The position numbers and the translations under genes are program-made. Positions 8,506 through 15,841 of a DNA stretch of 34,949 bases are shown piece after piece. The notes under the pieces are model-generated. The model was not told the origin of the DNA. It did not search any database and worked only from the letters and a program-made list of their open reading frames with translations. The DNA comes from an uncultured Oscillospiraceae bacterium. GTDB lineage: Bacteria; Bacillota; Clostridia; Oscillospirales; Ruminococcaceae. The stretch covers positions 1-34,949 of the forward strand of contig URGV01000019.1 of the NCBI GenBank assembly GCA_900547455.1, written 5' to 3'. Position 1 is the first letter of the stretch. Every line of letters begins with the position of its first letter.

Positions 8506-8725
8506 TAGGCCCGCGTCACTTCCTCTGTTTTGAATATGTTTCAACAGGTTAAAGCGCGAAAATTTTGACTTTTTTGTTAATAGAATGGATAAATTGAATA
8601 TTTTGTAACGTATTTTTTGTCTCTGATGAACAAGAAATATTCACAATTTAACGCTCGAAAGTGCTCTTTTTCGCCCTGCTTTCACTATAAAAAGCGTAAA
8701 TTTGTTTATTTTTCTCTCCTAACGG

Positions 8726-8777
8726 TTGACAAAAAGATGGTTCTCTGCTATATTTTATACAGACCATCGGTCTGTAT
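8726..8777 (+). promoter_or_regulatory. tetR promoter with overlapping palindromic operator
   Basis: TTGACA (8726-8731), 17 bases and TATATT (8749-8754) form the promoter. At the start-site position lies a 9-bp inverted repeat ATACAGACC (8757-8765) / GGTCTGTAT (8769-8777) with a 3-bp spacer, typical of a TetR-family operator. This placement implies autorepression. Read on the minus strand it shares the core ACCGAYGGTCKG with the site before the MFS gene. Confidence 0.85.
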
Positions 8778-8788
8778 GGAGGTGCGGG

Positions 8789-9439
8789 ATGGCAAGAAAC
8801 AAATACCCGGAGGAGACCGTGAAGCTGATTTTGGATGTTGCCACCCATCTGTTTGTCGAAAAAGGATACGACGCAACATCCTTGCAGGACATCATCAACG
8901 AAACCAAGCTTTCAAAAGGCGCAATCTACCATCACTTTTCGTCCAAAGAAGAAATCTTTGAGGCGATCTTTCATCGCATCGGGGAGGAAAACACAAACGC
9001 TTTGGCAAAAGTGCGGGACAATCCATCTCTGAATGGGCTGGAAAAGCTGCGGGCGATCTTTAAGGCCGCTCTGTTCAACGCAAACCAGAGCCTAATGCTG
9101 ACCGTAACGCCCTGCCTGTTGGACAACCCGCGCTTTTTGGCGATGCAGATTGCCCAACTCTATCAGATTGTTGCTCCAAAATTTATCCAGCCGATCTTGC
9201 AGCAGGGGATTGACGACGGCTCCATTCAAGCGGCCAATCCCGGTGAGCTGGCAGAGGCCATCATGGTCTTGTCCAATGTATGGCTCAATCCGCTGGTCAG
9301 CATGACGGATGAAGCCGGGATGCGCAATCGTTGCAAAACATTCAACAACCTGCTGCAAGGCGTTGGCATCAACCAGCTTTTGGACGACGAAATGATAGAG
9401 GGCTACATCAGCTACTGCAAGTCCCAGCACACGGCCTGA
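8789..9439 (+). CDS. TetR/AcrR-family transcriptional repressor
   Basis: A 216-aa protein. The start is the ATG after GGAGG plus 6 nt; an upstream in-frame start would lie in the promoter. The N-terminal helix-turn-helix (about residues 8-55) is plain: YPEETVKLILDVATHLFVEKGYDATSLQDI followed by LSKGAIYHHFSSKEEIFEAI, the TetR recognition-helix signature. The remainder should be the helical ligand-binding and dimerisation domain. It sits upstream of an MFS exporter, and both genes carry similar palindromes, so it probably represses itself and the exporter until an inducer, perhaps a drug substrate of the pump, binds. The inducer is unknown. An imperfect hairpin (9444-9480) follows the gene. Confidence 0.92.
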   Translation: MARNKYPEETVKLILDVATHLFVEKGYDATSLQDIINETKLSKGAIYHHFSSKEEIFEAIFHRIGEENTNALAKVRDNPSLNGLEKLRAIFKAALFNANQSLMLTVTPCLLDNPRFLAMQIAQLYQIVAPKFIQPILQQGIDDGSIQAANPGELAEAIMVLSNVWLNPLVSMTDEAGMRNRCKTFNNLLQGVGINQLLDDEMIEGYISYCKSQHTA

Positions 9440-9443
9440 CTTC

Positions 9444-9480
9444 CTAAAATGAGCTGCTCACAATGGGCAGTTTATTTTAG
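9444..9480 (+). terminator. Imperfect hairpin between tetR and the MFS gene
   Basis: CTAAAATGAGCTGC... (9444-9459) pairs with GGGCAGTTTATTTTAG (9465-9480) at about 14 of 16 positions. No clear T-run follows, so it is at most a weak terminator or an RNA-stability element limiting read-through into the exporter. Confidence 0.45.
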
Positions 9481-9489
9481 CAGCATATC

Positions 9490-9506
9490 AAACCGACGGT
9501 CGGTTT
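9490..9506 (+). promoter_or_regulatory. Palindromic TetR-type operator upstream of the MFS gene
   Basis: AAACCGAC (9490-9497), G, GTCGGTTT (9499-9506) is a perfect 8-bp inverted repeat ending 25 nt before the MFS start codon. Its ACCGACGGTCGG core matches the tetR operator read on the opposite strand at 10 of 12 positions. I could not find a convincing -35/-10 pair beside it. Confidence 0.75.
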
Positions 9507-9531
9507 AATAAATGAATGATGGAGGTTCTTT

Positions 9532-10770
9532 ATGAAGACAAAACTTTTCCGGCGAGATTTTACTCTCGTTGTAATCGGTCAGATCATTTCCCTTTTTGGC
9601 AACGCCATCTTGCGATTTGCCCTGCCGCTGTATCTGCTGCGGGAAACAGGTTCATCTACGTTGTTTGGCGTTGTAACTGCCTGCTCCTTTGCCCCGATGG
9701 TTATTCTTTCGATGGTCGGCGGCGTGCTGGCTGACCGTGTGAACAAGCGTAACATTATGGTAGGGCTGGACTTCTCTACGGCAGCCATCATCATGCTGTT
9801 TTACTTTTTGCTGGGAAAGCTCCCAACGGTTCCGCTTTTTATCGTTATCCTGATGTTGCTCTATGGGATTTCCGGCACATACCAGCCGGCAGTACAGGCA
9901 AGCGTTCCGCTCCTGGTGGCGAAAGAGAAGCTGATAGCCGGGAATGCGGTCATCAATCAGGTCAATACCCTTTCCGGCCTGTTGGGACCGGTGATCGGCG
10001 GCGTGATGTTCACTCTCTGGGGCATCGATCCGATTTTGCTTTTGAGCGCGGCCTGTTTTACCTTCTCCGCCATCATGGAAATCTTTATCCACATTCCGCA
10101 TGAAAAACGCCCTCGTGAAGCCGGCGTGTTCCGGGTCGTCAGAATGGACTTGAAAGAAAGCTGTCAGTTTGTAAAGACAGAAAAGCCCATTTTCTTTTCG
10201 GTGGTCTTTCTGGTGTCCATCTTCAATTTGGTTTTAAGCGCGGTGATGATTGTCGGAACTCCCATTCTAATCACGCAGGTGTTGGGGATGTCCGACACCA
10301 TGTACGGCTTCACACAGGGGGCGCTGGCGCTGGGCGGTCTTTGCGGCGGAGTTTTGACTGCAATGATATCTAAAAAGAAAAAAACTCCAAAGTCCCATGC
10401 GCTGCTTCTGATTTGTTCGATTGCTGTGGCGGTGATGGGGATTTCCCTGTTCTTGAAAATGCCTGCCATTGTCTCCTATTGGGTAATCACGCTCATGGGC
10501 TTCACCGTTATGGGAGCCTCTACACTCTTTATGGTTCAGATCTACACACTGGTGCAGACGCAGACCCCGCCTCAGTTAGTCGGCAAGATCATGGCGGCGC
10601 TGATTTCCATTGCCATGTGCGGGCAGCCGATTGGACAGGCGATTTATGGTGCCCTGTTTGACATTTTTGCAGCGCATACCTGGGTGGTTTTGATTGGCGG
10701 TGCAGCGGCGGCACTTTTGATTTCCCTCTATTCCAAAAAAATCTTTAACCAGTTGGAAGGCCGCAGATAG
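9532..10770 (+). CDS. MFS transporter, drug/macrolide-efflux-like
   Basis: A 412-aa integral membrane protein. The ATG follows GGAGG with 6 nt spacing. It has about 12 hydrophobic segments. The N-terminus (FRRDFTLVVIGQIISLFGNAILRFALPLYLL) and the loop after TM2 (GGVLADRVNKRNIMVGLDF) are typical of the DHA3/MefA-like branch of the major facilitator superfamily, which exports drugs by proton antiport. The central charged loop lies around residues 185-215. It is paired with the preceding TetR gene and an operator, so it is probably induced by its substrate. The substrate cannot be told from sequence, and resistance should not be assumed. Base composition here is visibly less GC-rich than in the glycine operon. 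Confidence 0.88.
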   Translation: MKTKLFRRDFTLVVIGQIISLFGNAILRFALPLYLLRETGSSTLFGVVTACSFAPMVILSMVGGVLADRVNKRNIMVGLDFSTAAIIMLFYFLLGKLPTVPLFIVILMLLYGISGTYQPAVQASVPLLVAKEKLIAGNAVINQVNTLSGLLGPVIGGVMFTLWGIDPILLLSAACFTFSAIMEIFIHIPHEKRPREAGVFRVVRMDLKESCQFVKTEKPIFFSVVFLVSIFNLVLSAVMIVGTPILITQVLGMSDTMYGFTQGALALGGLCGGVLTAMISKKKKTPKSHALLLICSIAVAVMGISLFLKMPAIVSYWVITLMGFTVMGASTLFMVQIYTLVQTQTPPQLVGKIMAALISIAMCGQPIGQAIYGALFDIFAAHTWVVLIGGAAAALLISLYSKKIFNQLEGRR

Positions 10771-10842
10771 TTCTCCGCTACGAGCAAAAACAGCTCCACA
10801 TAAAATGAACGCAGGACGCCCCATACTCAGGATTGCAAGATA

Positions 10843-10880
10843 AAAAAACAGGCAGACAAAACCTGTCCACCTGCTTTTTT
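10843..10880. terminator. Bidirectional terminator between MFS and the convergent operon
   Basis: A6-CAGG...GAC pairs with GTC...CCTG-C-T6 (imperfect, with an internal mismatch and one bulge). A-tract and T-tract lie on either side, 72 nt after the MFS stop and 10 nt after the stop of the leftward gene, suiting both. Confidence 0.75.
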
Positions 10881-10890
10881 AAACAAAATC

Positions 10891-11229
10891 TCAAAATCCC
10901 ATATCCGTTAACTGCTGCTCAATCTGTTCCCGGCAGGCGGATTGGTCACAATCGGGGTGCAGCCAGATTGAACGGGCAAAGCCGCCCTCCCCTGCCGCCA
11001 CCGCGGCGCTGCCGATCACCTCGTCCTCCGGTGTCACCGCCAGGTACAGCCACCGCTGCGCGCCCGAAAGGCCGAGCGCCTCGTCCCGTCTTTGCTGCAG
11101 CCAGCCGGAAAAGTCCTGTTCAATCGCTTCCCTGTCCAGATGGCATCCGCCCAGGCTGCATCCGGTCAGACAGCGCAGCAGTGCCTCCTGCATGCCCTCC
11201 TGCGGCAGCAGCAGCTGAATCCACTCCAT
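10891..11229 (-). CDS. Small protein of unknown function downstream of peptide deformylase
   Basis: A 112-aa protein. The start is the ATG at 11227-11229 after AAGGAGACGGTAGGC, only 2 nt past the deformylase stop, so it is translated with that gene; longer in-frame starts would read antisense-like arginine-rich sequence inside the deformylase gene. I do not recognise the family with confidence. The middle part, LYLAVTPEDEVIGSAAV, resembles the beta strands of a GNAT acetyltransferase core, but the acetyl-CoA loop (Q/RxxGxG/A) is not evident and the protein is short. It ends with CREQIEQQLTDMGF, a predicted helix. It may be a degenerate or minimal GNAT-like protein; this is tentative. Confidence 0.65.
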   Translation of the reverse strand: MEWIQLLLPQEGMQEALLRCLTGCSLGGCHLDREAIEQDFSGWLQQRRDEALGLSGAQRWLYLAVTPEDEVIGSAAVAAGEGGFARSIWLHPDCDQSACREQIEQQLTDMGF

Positions 11230-11231
11230 GC

Positions 11232-11729
11232 CTACCGTCTCCTTCTGCGGCGGGATTTTGACCTTCCCTGCGGCCTGTCGATGGCGCGCTGCTGGAAGGT
11301 GACGCCGTCCAGATGGTCGATCTCGTGGCTGAAGCACTGGGCCAGCGGGCCGCTTCCAGTCAAGAGGATGGTTTTGCCCTCCTCGTTCATCGCCTCCACA
11401 ATCACCCGCTGCGGGCGAAGGGTGGTCAGCCAGCAGTCAGGAAAGCTCAGACAGCCCTCCTCCTCACATTCCTGCTGGCCCTCCTGGAAGATGATGCGGG
11501 GATTGACCAGCTTGAGCGGGCCGCCGCTGAGCTCGCCCATATCGATGACGATGAGGCGGCGCAGAATGCCCACCTGCGGCGCAGCGATGGCCGCTCCGTT
11601 GGCGGTGGCGTGCAGCGTCTCCAGCATATCGTCCAGCAGCTGGCGAACTCGGTCGTCCACCTGCGGCACCTCGCGGCAGGGACGCTTTAGGATGGGGTCG
11701 TTGTTGATTCGGATTGCGCGCAGAGCCAT
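11232..11729 (-). CDS. def: Peptide deformylase
   Basis: A 165-aa metalloenzyme that removes the formyl group from the N-terminal methionine of new proteins. All three family motifs are present: motif 1 GAAIAAPQVG (45-54), motif 2 EGCLS (91-95, metal ligand Cys93) and motif 3 HEIDH (135-139, metal ligands His135 and His139, catalytic Glu136). The start is the ATG at 11727-11729 after AAGGAGGGAAGCT. The C-terminus ends in a run of arginines after SKS, unusual and possibly a nucleic-acid or ribosome contact. It lies 11 nt after the HD-domain gene and 2 nt before a small unknown gene. This is the paralog class often found apart from fmt/priA, so the cell may carry another def. Confidence 0.93.
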   Translation of the reverse strand: MALRAIRINNDPILKRPCREVPQVDDRVRQLLDDMLETLHATANGAAIAAPQVGILRRLIVIDMGELSGGPLKLVNPRIIFQEGQQECEEEGCLSFPDCWLTTLRPQRVIVEAMNEEGKTILLTGSGPLAQCFSHEIDHLDGVTFQQRAIDRPQGRSKSRRRRRR

Positions 11730-11740
11730 AGCTTCCCTCC

Positions 11741-12328
11741 TTACCGCTGGCCAAATTCGGCGTTGAGGGCTTCCTCGCTCTGCTGCATGGCCTGCAGCGT
11801 GCGCTCCAGCAGCTCGTCCAGCGTCCAGCCCAGCATATCCGCGCCCTGCTGGATCGTCTCGCGGGAGCATCCGGCGGCAAAGCGCTTATCCTTAAACTTC
11901 TTCTTCAGCGATTTCAGCTCCATGTCCTTGGTGCTCTTGGACGGACGCATCAAAGCCGCCGCCCAGATCAGCCCGGTCAGCTCGTCGCAGGCAAACAGCA
12001 CCTTCTCCATCTGGTGCTCAGGCTTGATGTCGCAGACCTGCCCATAGCCGTGGCTGGCGGTGGCGTGGATGAGCTCCTCCTCCAGTCCCGCCTCCCGCAT
12101 CAGCTCCTGACTCTTGATGCAGTGCTGCTCGGGGTACATCTCAAAATCCAGATCGTGCAGCAGCCCCACAATGCCCCAGAATTCCTCCTCCTCGCCGTAG
12201 CCGAGCTCCCTGGCAAAGTGGCGCATCACCTCCTCCACCGTCCTGCCGTGGCGCAGATGGAAGGGGTCCTGATTGTATTTTCTGAGCAGCGCATAAGCCT
12301 GCTCCCTGGTGATTGCCGTTTTCATCAT
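11741..12328 (-). CDS. HD-domain phosphohydrolase-like protein
   Basis: A 195-aa soluble protein with an HD/HDIG-type metal-binding domain: His27, the His58-Asp59 doublet in GLLHDLDFE, a further His around residue 93 (HATASHGYG) and Asp114 in FACDELTG. Such proteins hydrolyse phosphate esters or nucleotides; the substrate here is not known. The N-terminal REQAYALLRKYNQDPFHLRHG and the C-terminal helical region are typical of the clostridial HD hydrolases often annotated as HDIG domain proteins. The start is the ATG at 12326-12328 after GGGAGGACAAG. It is first in a three-gene operon with peptide deformylase, under the promoter at 12373-12401. Confidence 0.88.
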   Translation of the reverse strand: MMKTAITREQAYALLRKYNQDPFHLRHGRTVEEVMRHFARELGYGEEEEFWGIVGLLHDLDFEMYPEQHCIKSQELMREAGLEEELIHATASHGYGQVCDIKPEHQMEKVLFACDELTGLIWAAALMRPSKSTKDMELKSLKKKFKDKRFAAGCSRETIQQGADMLGWTLDELLERTLQAMQQSEEALNAEFGQR

Positions 12329-12372
12329 CTTGTCCTCCCTGTTCTGATCTTAAAAATCAAACGTGTAATCTC

Positions 12373-12401
12373 ATTATAGCGCGCCTTTGTGCTCTTGGCA
12401 A
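12373..12401 (-). promoter_or_regulatory. Promoter of the HD-protein/def operon
   Basis: On the minus strand TTGCCA (12396-12401), 17 bases and TATAAT (12373-12378). The leader is short, about 38 nt. Confidence 0.75.
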
Positions 12402-12553
12402 GCGCCCTGTGTTCTGCGCCGTAACAGCAACAGAACCCCACGCTTTAACAGCGGGCAAGCGCCGGCCGGGGGAGTTCGTTGTCTTCTGTGTCAGTTCTGT
12501 GCCGGTTTTGTGCCTGAAGAAATGGCTTGATTAAGCCAAAAATCGGCGCTAAA

Positions 12554-12636
12554 CAACGAAAGCACAGTATTTTTATAAAAAGATATTTTATAGTAATATA
12601 TAGAGATAGAGTTAGGAAAGTTCTGTGCTTTCGTTG
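12554..12636. repeat. 14-bp inverted repeat around a 55-bp AT-rich spacer
   Basis: CAACGAAAGCACAG (12554-12567) and CTGTGCTTTCGTTG (12623-12636) are perfect inverted copies. The 55-bp interior is almost pure A/T with traces of TATATA. It lies between the ATPase terminator and the HD-operon promoter, in a 463-bp gap with no convincing gene. It could be a small mobile remnant, a stable RNA stem or a pair of operator half-sites. Confidence 0.6.
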
Positions 12637-12719
12637 CTTTGGTTGCCTCGTGCAGCCCTGTCAGCCAGATGTGCGCCCCGTCCGCGCTTCCAAGCTGGCG
12701 GCTGCTCAAGCGCAAAACC

Positions 12720-12759
12720 AAAGCGGCCCGTACAAGGGAAATCCTGTACGGGCCGCTTT
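12720..12759 (-). terminator. Intrinsic terminator of the P-type ATPase gene
   Basis: A 15-bp perfect stem AAAGCGGCCCGTACA (12720-12734) with its complement (12745-12759) and a 10-nt loop, followed on the minus strand by TTTGGTTTTG. It starts 32 nt after the ATPase stop. Confidence 0.85.
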
Positions 12760-12791
12760 CTTTTAACGCGCAGGCAATTGCTGCAATCGCC

Positions 12792-15407
12792 TTACTTGAC
12801 GCGCTCCTTGATAACCTTGTAGATCTGAATCAGCACGGTCGGGATAAAGGCCAGCAGATAGATCCAGCCGATGTCGATGAGCGTCAGGTCGGCAACCAGG
12901 AACAGACCGTGGAAGGCCGGGATGAACAGCACCGCATTGAGCAGCACCAGACCGGCTACAAAGGCCAGAATCGAGTAGATGTTCGAGCGCAGGCCGAGCT
13001 TGAAGATCGAGGCGTCGGCGCGGCAGTTGAAGCCGTGGAACAGCCTTGCCAGGGTCAGGGTTGCAAAGGCCATGGTGCTGGCCAGCGCCGCACCGCCCTC
13101 GCTCAGGCCGATGTGGTAGGCGGTCATGACAAAGACGCCGATCAGCGCGCCCTGTACCAGCAGGGTCAGCATGAAGTCCTTGGTCATGATCGATTCCTTC
13201 GGGTTTCTCGGCTTCTGGTTGAGCAGGTCCTCGCGCGCCGGCTCCATGCCGATGGCGATGGCCGGCAGCGAGTCGGTCAGCAGGTTAATAAACAGCAGGT
13301 GTACCGGTTGGAACGGCACTGCCAGGCCAAACAGCGAGGTGTACAGAACGCTGAGGATGGCCGACATGTTGCCGGACAGCAGGAACTTGATGGCGTTTTT
13401 GATGTTGGCGTAGACGTTTCGTCCGTTGGTGACCGCCTTGACGATGGTGGCAAAGTTGTCGTCGGTCAGGATCATCGAGGCCGCATCCTTGGAAACCTCG
13501 GTGCCGGTGATGCCCATCGCGACGCCGATGTCCGCCTTCTTGAGCGCAGGCGCGTCGTTGACGCCGTCGCCGGTCATCGAGACGATCTTGCCCTTCTTCT
13601 GCCATGCGTCGACGATGCGGATCTTATGCTCCGGCGATACGCGGGCGTAGACCGAGATGTGCTCCAGCTTTTTGTCCAGCTCCTCGTCGCTCATCTTGTC
13701 AAGCTCGACGCCGCTGACGGCGATGTCGCCCTCCTGGAAGATGCCGATCTCCTTGGCGATGGCGGTCGCGGTGACCTTGTGGTCGCCGGTAATCATCACG
13801 GTGCGGATGCCGCCGCGTTTGGCGTCGGCGACCGCCTTCTTGGATTCCTCACGCGGCGGGTCGATCATCGAGATCAGGCCCACAAAGGTGTAGTCATTTT
13901 CGTCCTTGAGGGTGATACCCGGGCACTCGGTGGCGTCCGGATACTGCTTGATGGCAAAGGCCAGCACGCGCAGGCCGTTCTCCGAGAGGTGGAGGTTGGT
14001 GTCGGCAATCTTCTGCTTATCCTCCTCGGTGATCGGGCGGGGGCCGTCGCCGGTCATCACCATCACGCTGCGGGCCAGCAGGACGTCCATCGCGCCCTTG
14101 GTGCACAGGGTGTAGACGCCGTCCAGCTTGTGCATGGTGCTCATCAGCTTGCGGTCGGAATCAAAGGCAAGCTCCGCCAGACGCGGGTGCTGGGAACGGT
14201 AAACGGTCTCCTCCACCCAGAAGTTGTGGGACAAATTGATCAGCGCAACCTCGGTCGGGTCGCCGATCTCCTTGCCGTCCACCGAGGTGGAGTCGTTGGC
14301 CAGGATGGCGGTCTTGAGCAGCCAGTGGTGCGCCTGGTTTGCAAAGTCGAGCTTCTCGCCGTCGAACAGCTGGAAGTCGGCGTAGACCTGCTTGGTGGTC
14401 ATCTTGTTCTGGGTCAGGGTGCCGGTCTTATCCGAGCAGATAACCGAGACCGAACCCAAACTTTCCACCGCGTTCAGGTTTTTGATGATGGCGTTTTCCT
14501 TTGCCATCTTCTGGGTACCCATCGCCAGAACGATGGTGACAATCGAGCTGAGCGCCTCCGGAATGGCGGCCACTGCCAGCGCGACAGCGAACATCAAAGA
14601 GTCCAGGATGCCCATGTCGCGGTAGATGCTCAGGCCAAATACAACCACGCAGATGACCATGATAGCGATGGCCAGCTTCTGGCTGAAGTTGTCCATGCTC
14701 TCCTGCAGCGGGGTCTTTTTCTGCTGGGTCTGGTTCATCAGGGTCGCAATCTTGCCGATCTCGGTCTTCATGCCGGTGGCGGTGACAACCACGCTGGCGC
14801 GGCCGTAGGTGACCAGCGACCCGGAAAAGACCATGTTCTTCTGGTCGCCCAGCGCGACGTTCTCCTCATCGATGACGTCGCTGATCTTGTTGACGCCCTC
14901 CGACTCACCGGTCAGCGAGCTTTCATTGACCTGCAGCGAGTAGTTCTCGATGATGCGTCCGTCCGCGACGACCAGGTCGCCGGCCTCCAGCGTCAGGATA
15001 TCGCCGGGGACAACCTCTTTGGAAGGGATCTCGATCTTTCGGCCGTTGCGCATGACCTTGGCGTTGGGCGAAGAAAGCGCCTTCAGGCTCTCCAGCGATT
15101 TTTCCGCCTTGAAGTGCTGGACGGTGCCGAGGATGGCGTTGAGGGTGATGACCGCCACGATGACGATGGTGCTCTCCCCGTTGCCGGAGACTGCGGAGAT
15201 CAGCGCAGCGATGATCAGGATAATAACCAGCAGATCCTTAAACTGCTCCAGAAACACAACCAGCGGGCCTTTCTTTTGTCCCTCTGTCAGCGCATTCTCT
15301 CCATAAGTGGCGCGCTGCTTCTCAACCTGCTCGGTGGTCAGGCCCTGTCTGGTTACGCCAAACTGGTCCAGAACCTGCTGGGCGGTACGGCGAAACATTT
15401 GTTCCAT
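12792..15407 (-). CDS. P-type cation-transporting ATPase, Ca2+/Mn2+ exporter type
   Basis: An 871-aa membrane pump. The start is the ATG at 15405-15407, 9 nt after AAGGAGGAG; an upstream TTG would overlap that RBS. Domains in order: cation-ATPase N-domain (about 1-70), actuator domain with TGES (166-169), the PEAL ion-site motif in TM4 (283-286), phosphorylation motif DKTGTLT with Asp326, nucleotide domain, hinge TGDGVNDAPALKKADIGVAMG (key part GDGVNDAP), and a C-terminal six-helix block with NLLTDSLPAIAIGMEP. These mark the P2A/PMCA-like class, which exports Ca2+ or Mn2+ by ATP hydrolysis. The leader carries a yybP-ykoY riboswitch, so Mn2+ export is the best inference, by analogy with lactococcal YoaB. 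It is monocistronic. Confidence 0.95.
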   Translation of the reverse strand: MEQMFRRTAQQVLDQFGVTRQGLTTEQVEKQRATYGENALTEGQKKGPLVVFLEQFKDLLVIILIIAALISAVSGNGESTIVIVAVITLNAILGTVQHFKAEKSLESLKALSSPNAKVMRNGRKIEIPSKEVVPGDILTLEAGDLVVADGRIIENYSLQVNESSLTGESEGVNKISDVIDEENVALGDQKNMVFSGSLVTYGRASVVVTATGMKTEIGKIATLMNQTQQKKTPLQESMDNFSQKLAIAIMVICVVVFGLSIYRDMGILDSLMFAVALAVAAIPEALSSIVTIVLAMGTQKMAKENAIIKNLNAVESLGSVSVICSDKTGTLTQNKMTTKQVYADFQLFDGEKLDFANQAHHWLLKTAILANDSTSVDGKEIGDPTEVALINLSHNFWVEETVYRSQHPRLAELAFDSDRKLMSTMHKLDGVYTLCTKGAMDVLLARSVMVMTGDGPRPITEEDKQKIADTNLHLSENGLRVLAFAIKQYPDATECPGITLKDENDYTFVGLISMIDPPREESKKAVADAKRGGIRTVMITGDHKVTATAIAKEIGIFQEGDIAVSGVELDKMSDEELDKKLEHISVYARVSPEHKIRIVDAWQKKGKIVSMTGDGVNDAPALKKADIGVAMGITGTEVSKDAASMILTDDNFATIVKAVTNGRNVYANIKNAIKFLLSGNMSAILSVLYTSLFGLAVPFQPVHLLFINLLTDSLPAIAIGMEPAREDLLNQKPRNPKESIMTKDFMLTLLVQGALIGVFVMTAYHIGLSEGGAALASTMAFATLTLARLFHGFNCRADASIFKLGLRSNIYSILAFVAGLVLLNAVLFIPAFHGLFLVADLTLIDIGWIYLLAFIPTVLIQIYKVIKERVK

Positions 15408-15513
15408 TTGTTTTGACTCCTCCTTCAAATCTGCGGGTCTGCTGCCCTGCCTTTTGCAGAGCCCTTGGCCCCAAGAAGATGCCCGGCTGCCGGTCGTCTA
15501 TCCTGACAGGCAT

Positions 15514-15570
15514 AAAAAAAGACTTTTCAGCCGTTTCCCATTTCTGTGTGGAAACCGCATGAAAAGTCTT
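15514..15570 (-). terminator. Riboswitch-controlled terminator in the ATPase leader
   Basis: On the minus strand AAGACTTTTCA (15560-15570) pairs with TGAAAAGTCTT (15519-15529), extended by GGTTTCC with GGAAACGG, and is followed by seven Ts (15514-15520). Its 5' arm contains CTTTT, which is also the 3' side of the aptamer's P1 helix, so terminator and aptamer are mutually exclusive. Confidence 0.85.
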
Positions 15571-15669
15571 GTTACCAAAATGCCTTGGCACATATCGCAG
15601 AAGGCGTTTGCCGTTTTGGGCAAGGCCAACGAGATTGTTGCGAATATGTCTTGAACTACTCCCTTTTTA
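15561..15669 (-). ncRNA. yybP-ykoY manganese riboswitch aptamer
   Basis: Read on the minus strand, the leader opens with AAAAAGGGAGTAG and ends with GTAACAAGACTTTTC. These match the conserved 5' (AAAGGGGAGUAG) and 3' (GCAAGAC[C/U]UUU) sides of the yybP-ykoY family. In between, ACATATTCGCA pairs with TGCGATATGT, and CAACAATCTCGTTGGCC resembles the conserved inner loop. The family binds Mn2+ at a tandem-loop interface. The 5' AAAAG would pair with CTTTT near 15562-15566 to form P1, freeing transcription; this predicts an ON switch. Family precedent: lactococcal yoaB, a P-type ATPase. Confidence 0.82.
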
Positions 15670-15697
15670 AGCGCGGGTCATCTTCACTTGTGAGATG

Positions 15698-15726
15698 ATT
15701 ATAATAAAATTTTGCGGTTTTGTCAA
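15698..15726 (-). promoter_or_regulatory. Promoter of the ATPase riboswitch transcript
   Basis: On the minus strand a perfect consensus: TTGACA (15721-15726), 17 bases, TATAAT (15698-15703). Transcription would begin about 20 nt before the aptamer. Confidence 0.9.
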
Positions 15727-15784
15727 GAGGAAATTTCCCTCTTTCCTGCATCGAGCCGCTTCCCTCTGCCATGATAAGGAAAGT

Positions 15785-15815
15785 GCCCCTCCTTCCCTTG
15801 CAAGGAAAGAGGGGC
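15785..15815 (-). terminator. Probable terminator of the four-rhodanese gene
   Basis: GCCCCTC-TTCC and its near complement form a 31-nt near-palindrome centred on TTGCAA, 27-57 nt after the stop codon. A short T-containing tail (ACTTTCC) follows on the minus strand, so termination may be inefficient. Confidence 0.55.
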
Positions 15816-15841
15816 CGCCTGTGGAAAGGAGTGAGATTTTC

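Larger units (their letters stand above)
8361..8788. other. Divergent intergenic region between the SBP cluster and tetR
   Basis: The 428-bp region separates the leftward SBP cluster from the rightward tetR/MFS genes. It holds the fourth SBP promoter (8477-8505) and the tetR promoter/operator (8726-8777). About 220 bp between them (8506-8725) are AT-rich with no gene or strong dyad that I can support. Confidence 0.6.
12329..12791. other. Intergenic region between the HD operon and the P-type ATPase
   Basis: It contains the HD operon promoter (12373-12401), about 150 bp of GC-rich sequence with no recognisable gene, a small dyad TGGCTT/AAGCCA (12523-12538), the AT-rich inverted-repeat element (12554-12636) and the ATPase terminator (12720-12759). 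Short open frames here lack RBSs. Confidence 0.55.

Noticed and set aside
12639..15416. 925-aa open frame opposite the P-type ATPase
   Set aside because: Antisense to a gene with every ATPase motif; the translation is low-complexity and crosses the terminator.
15408..15428. TTG start of the ATPase at 15428
   Set aside because: It overlaps the AAGGAGGAG that serves the ATG at 15407.
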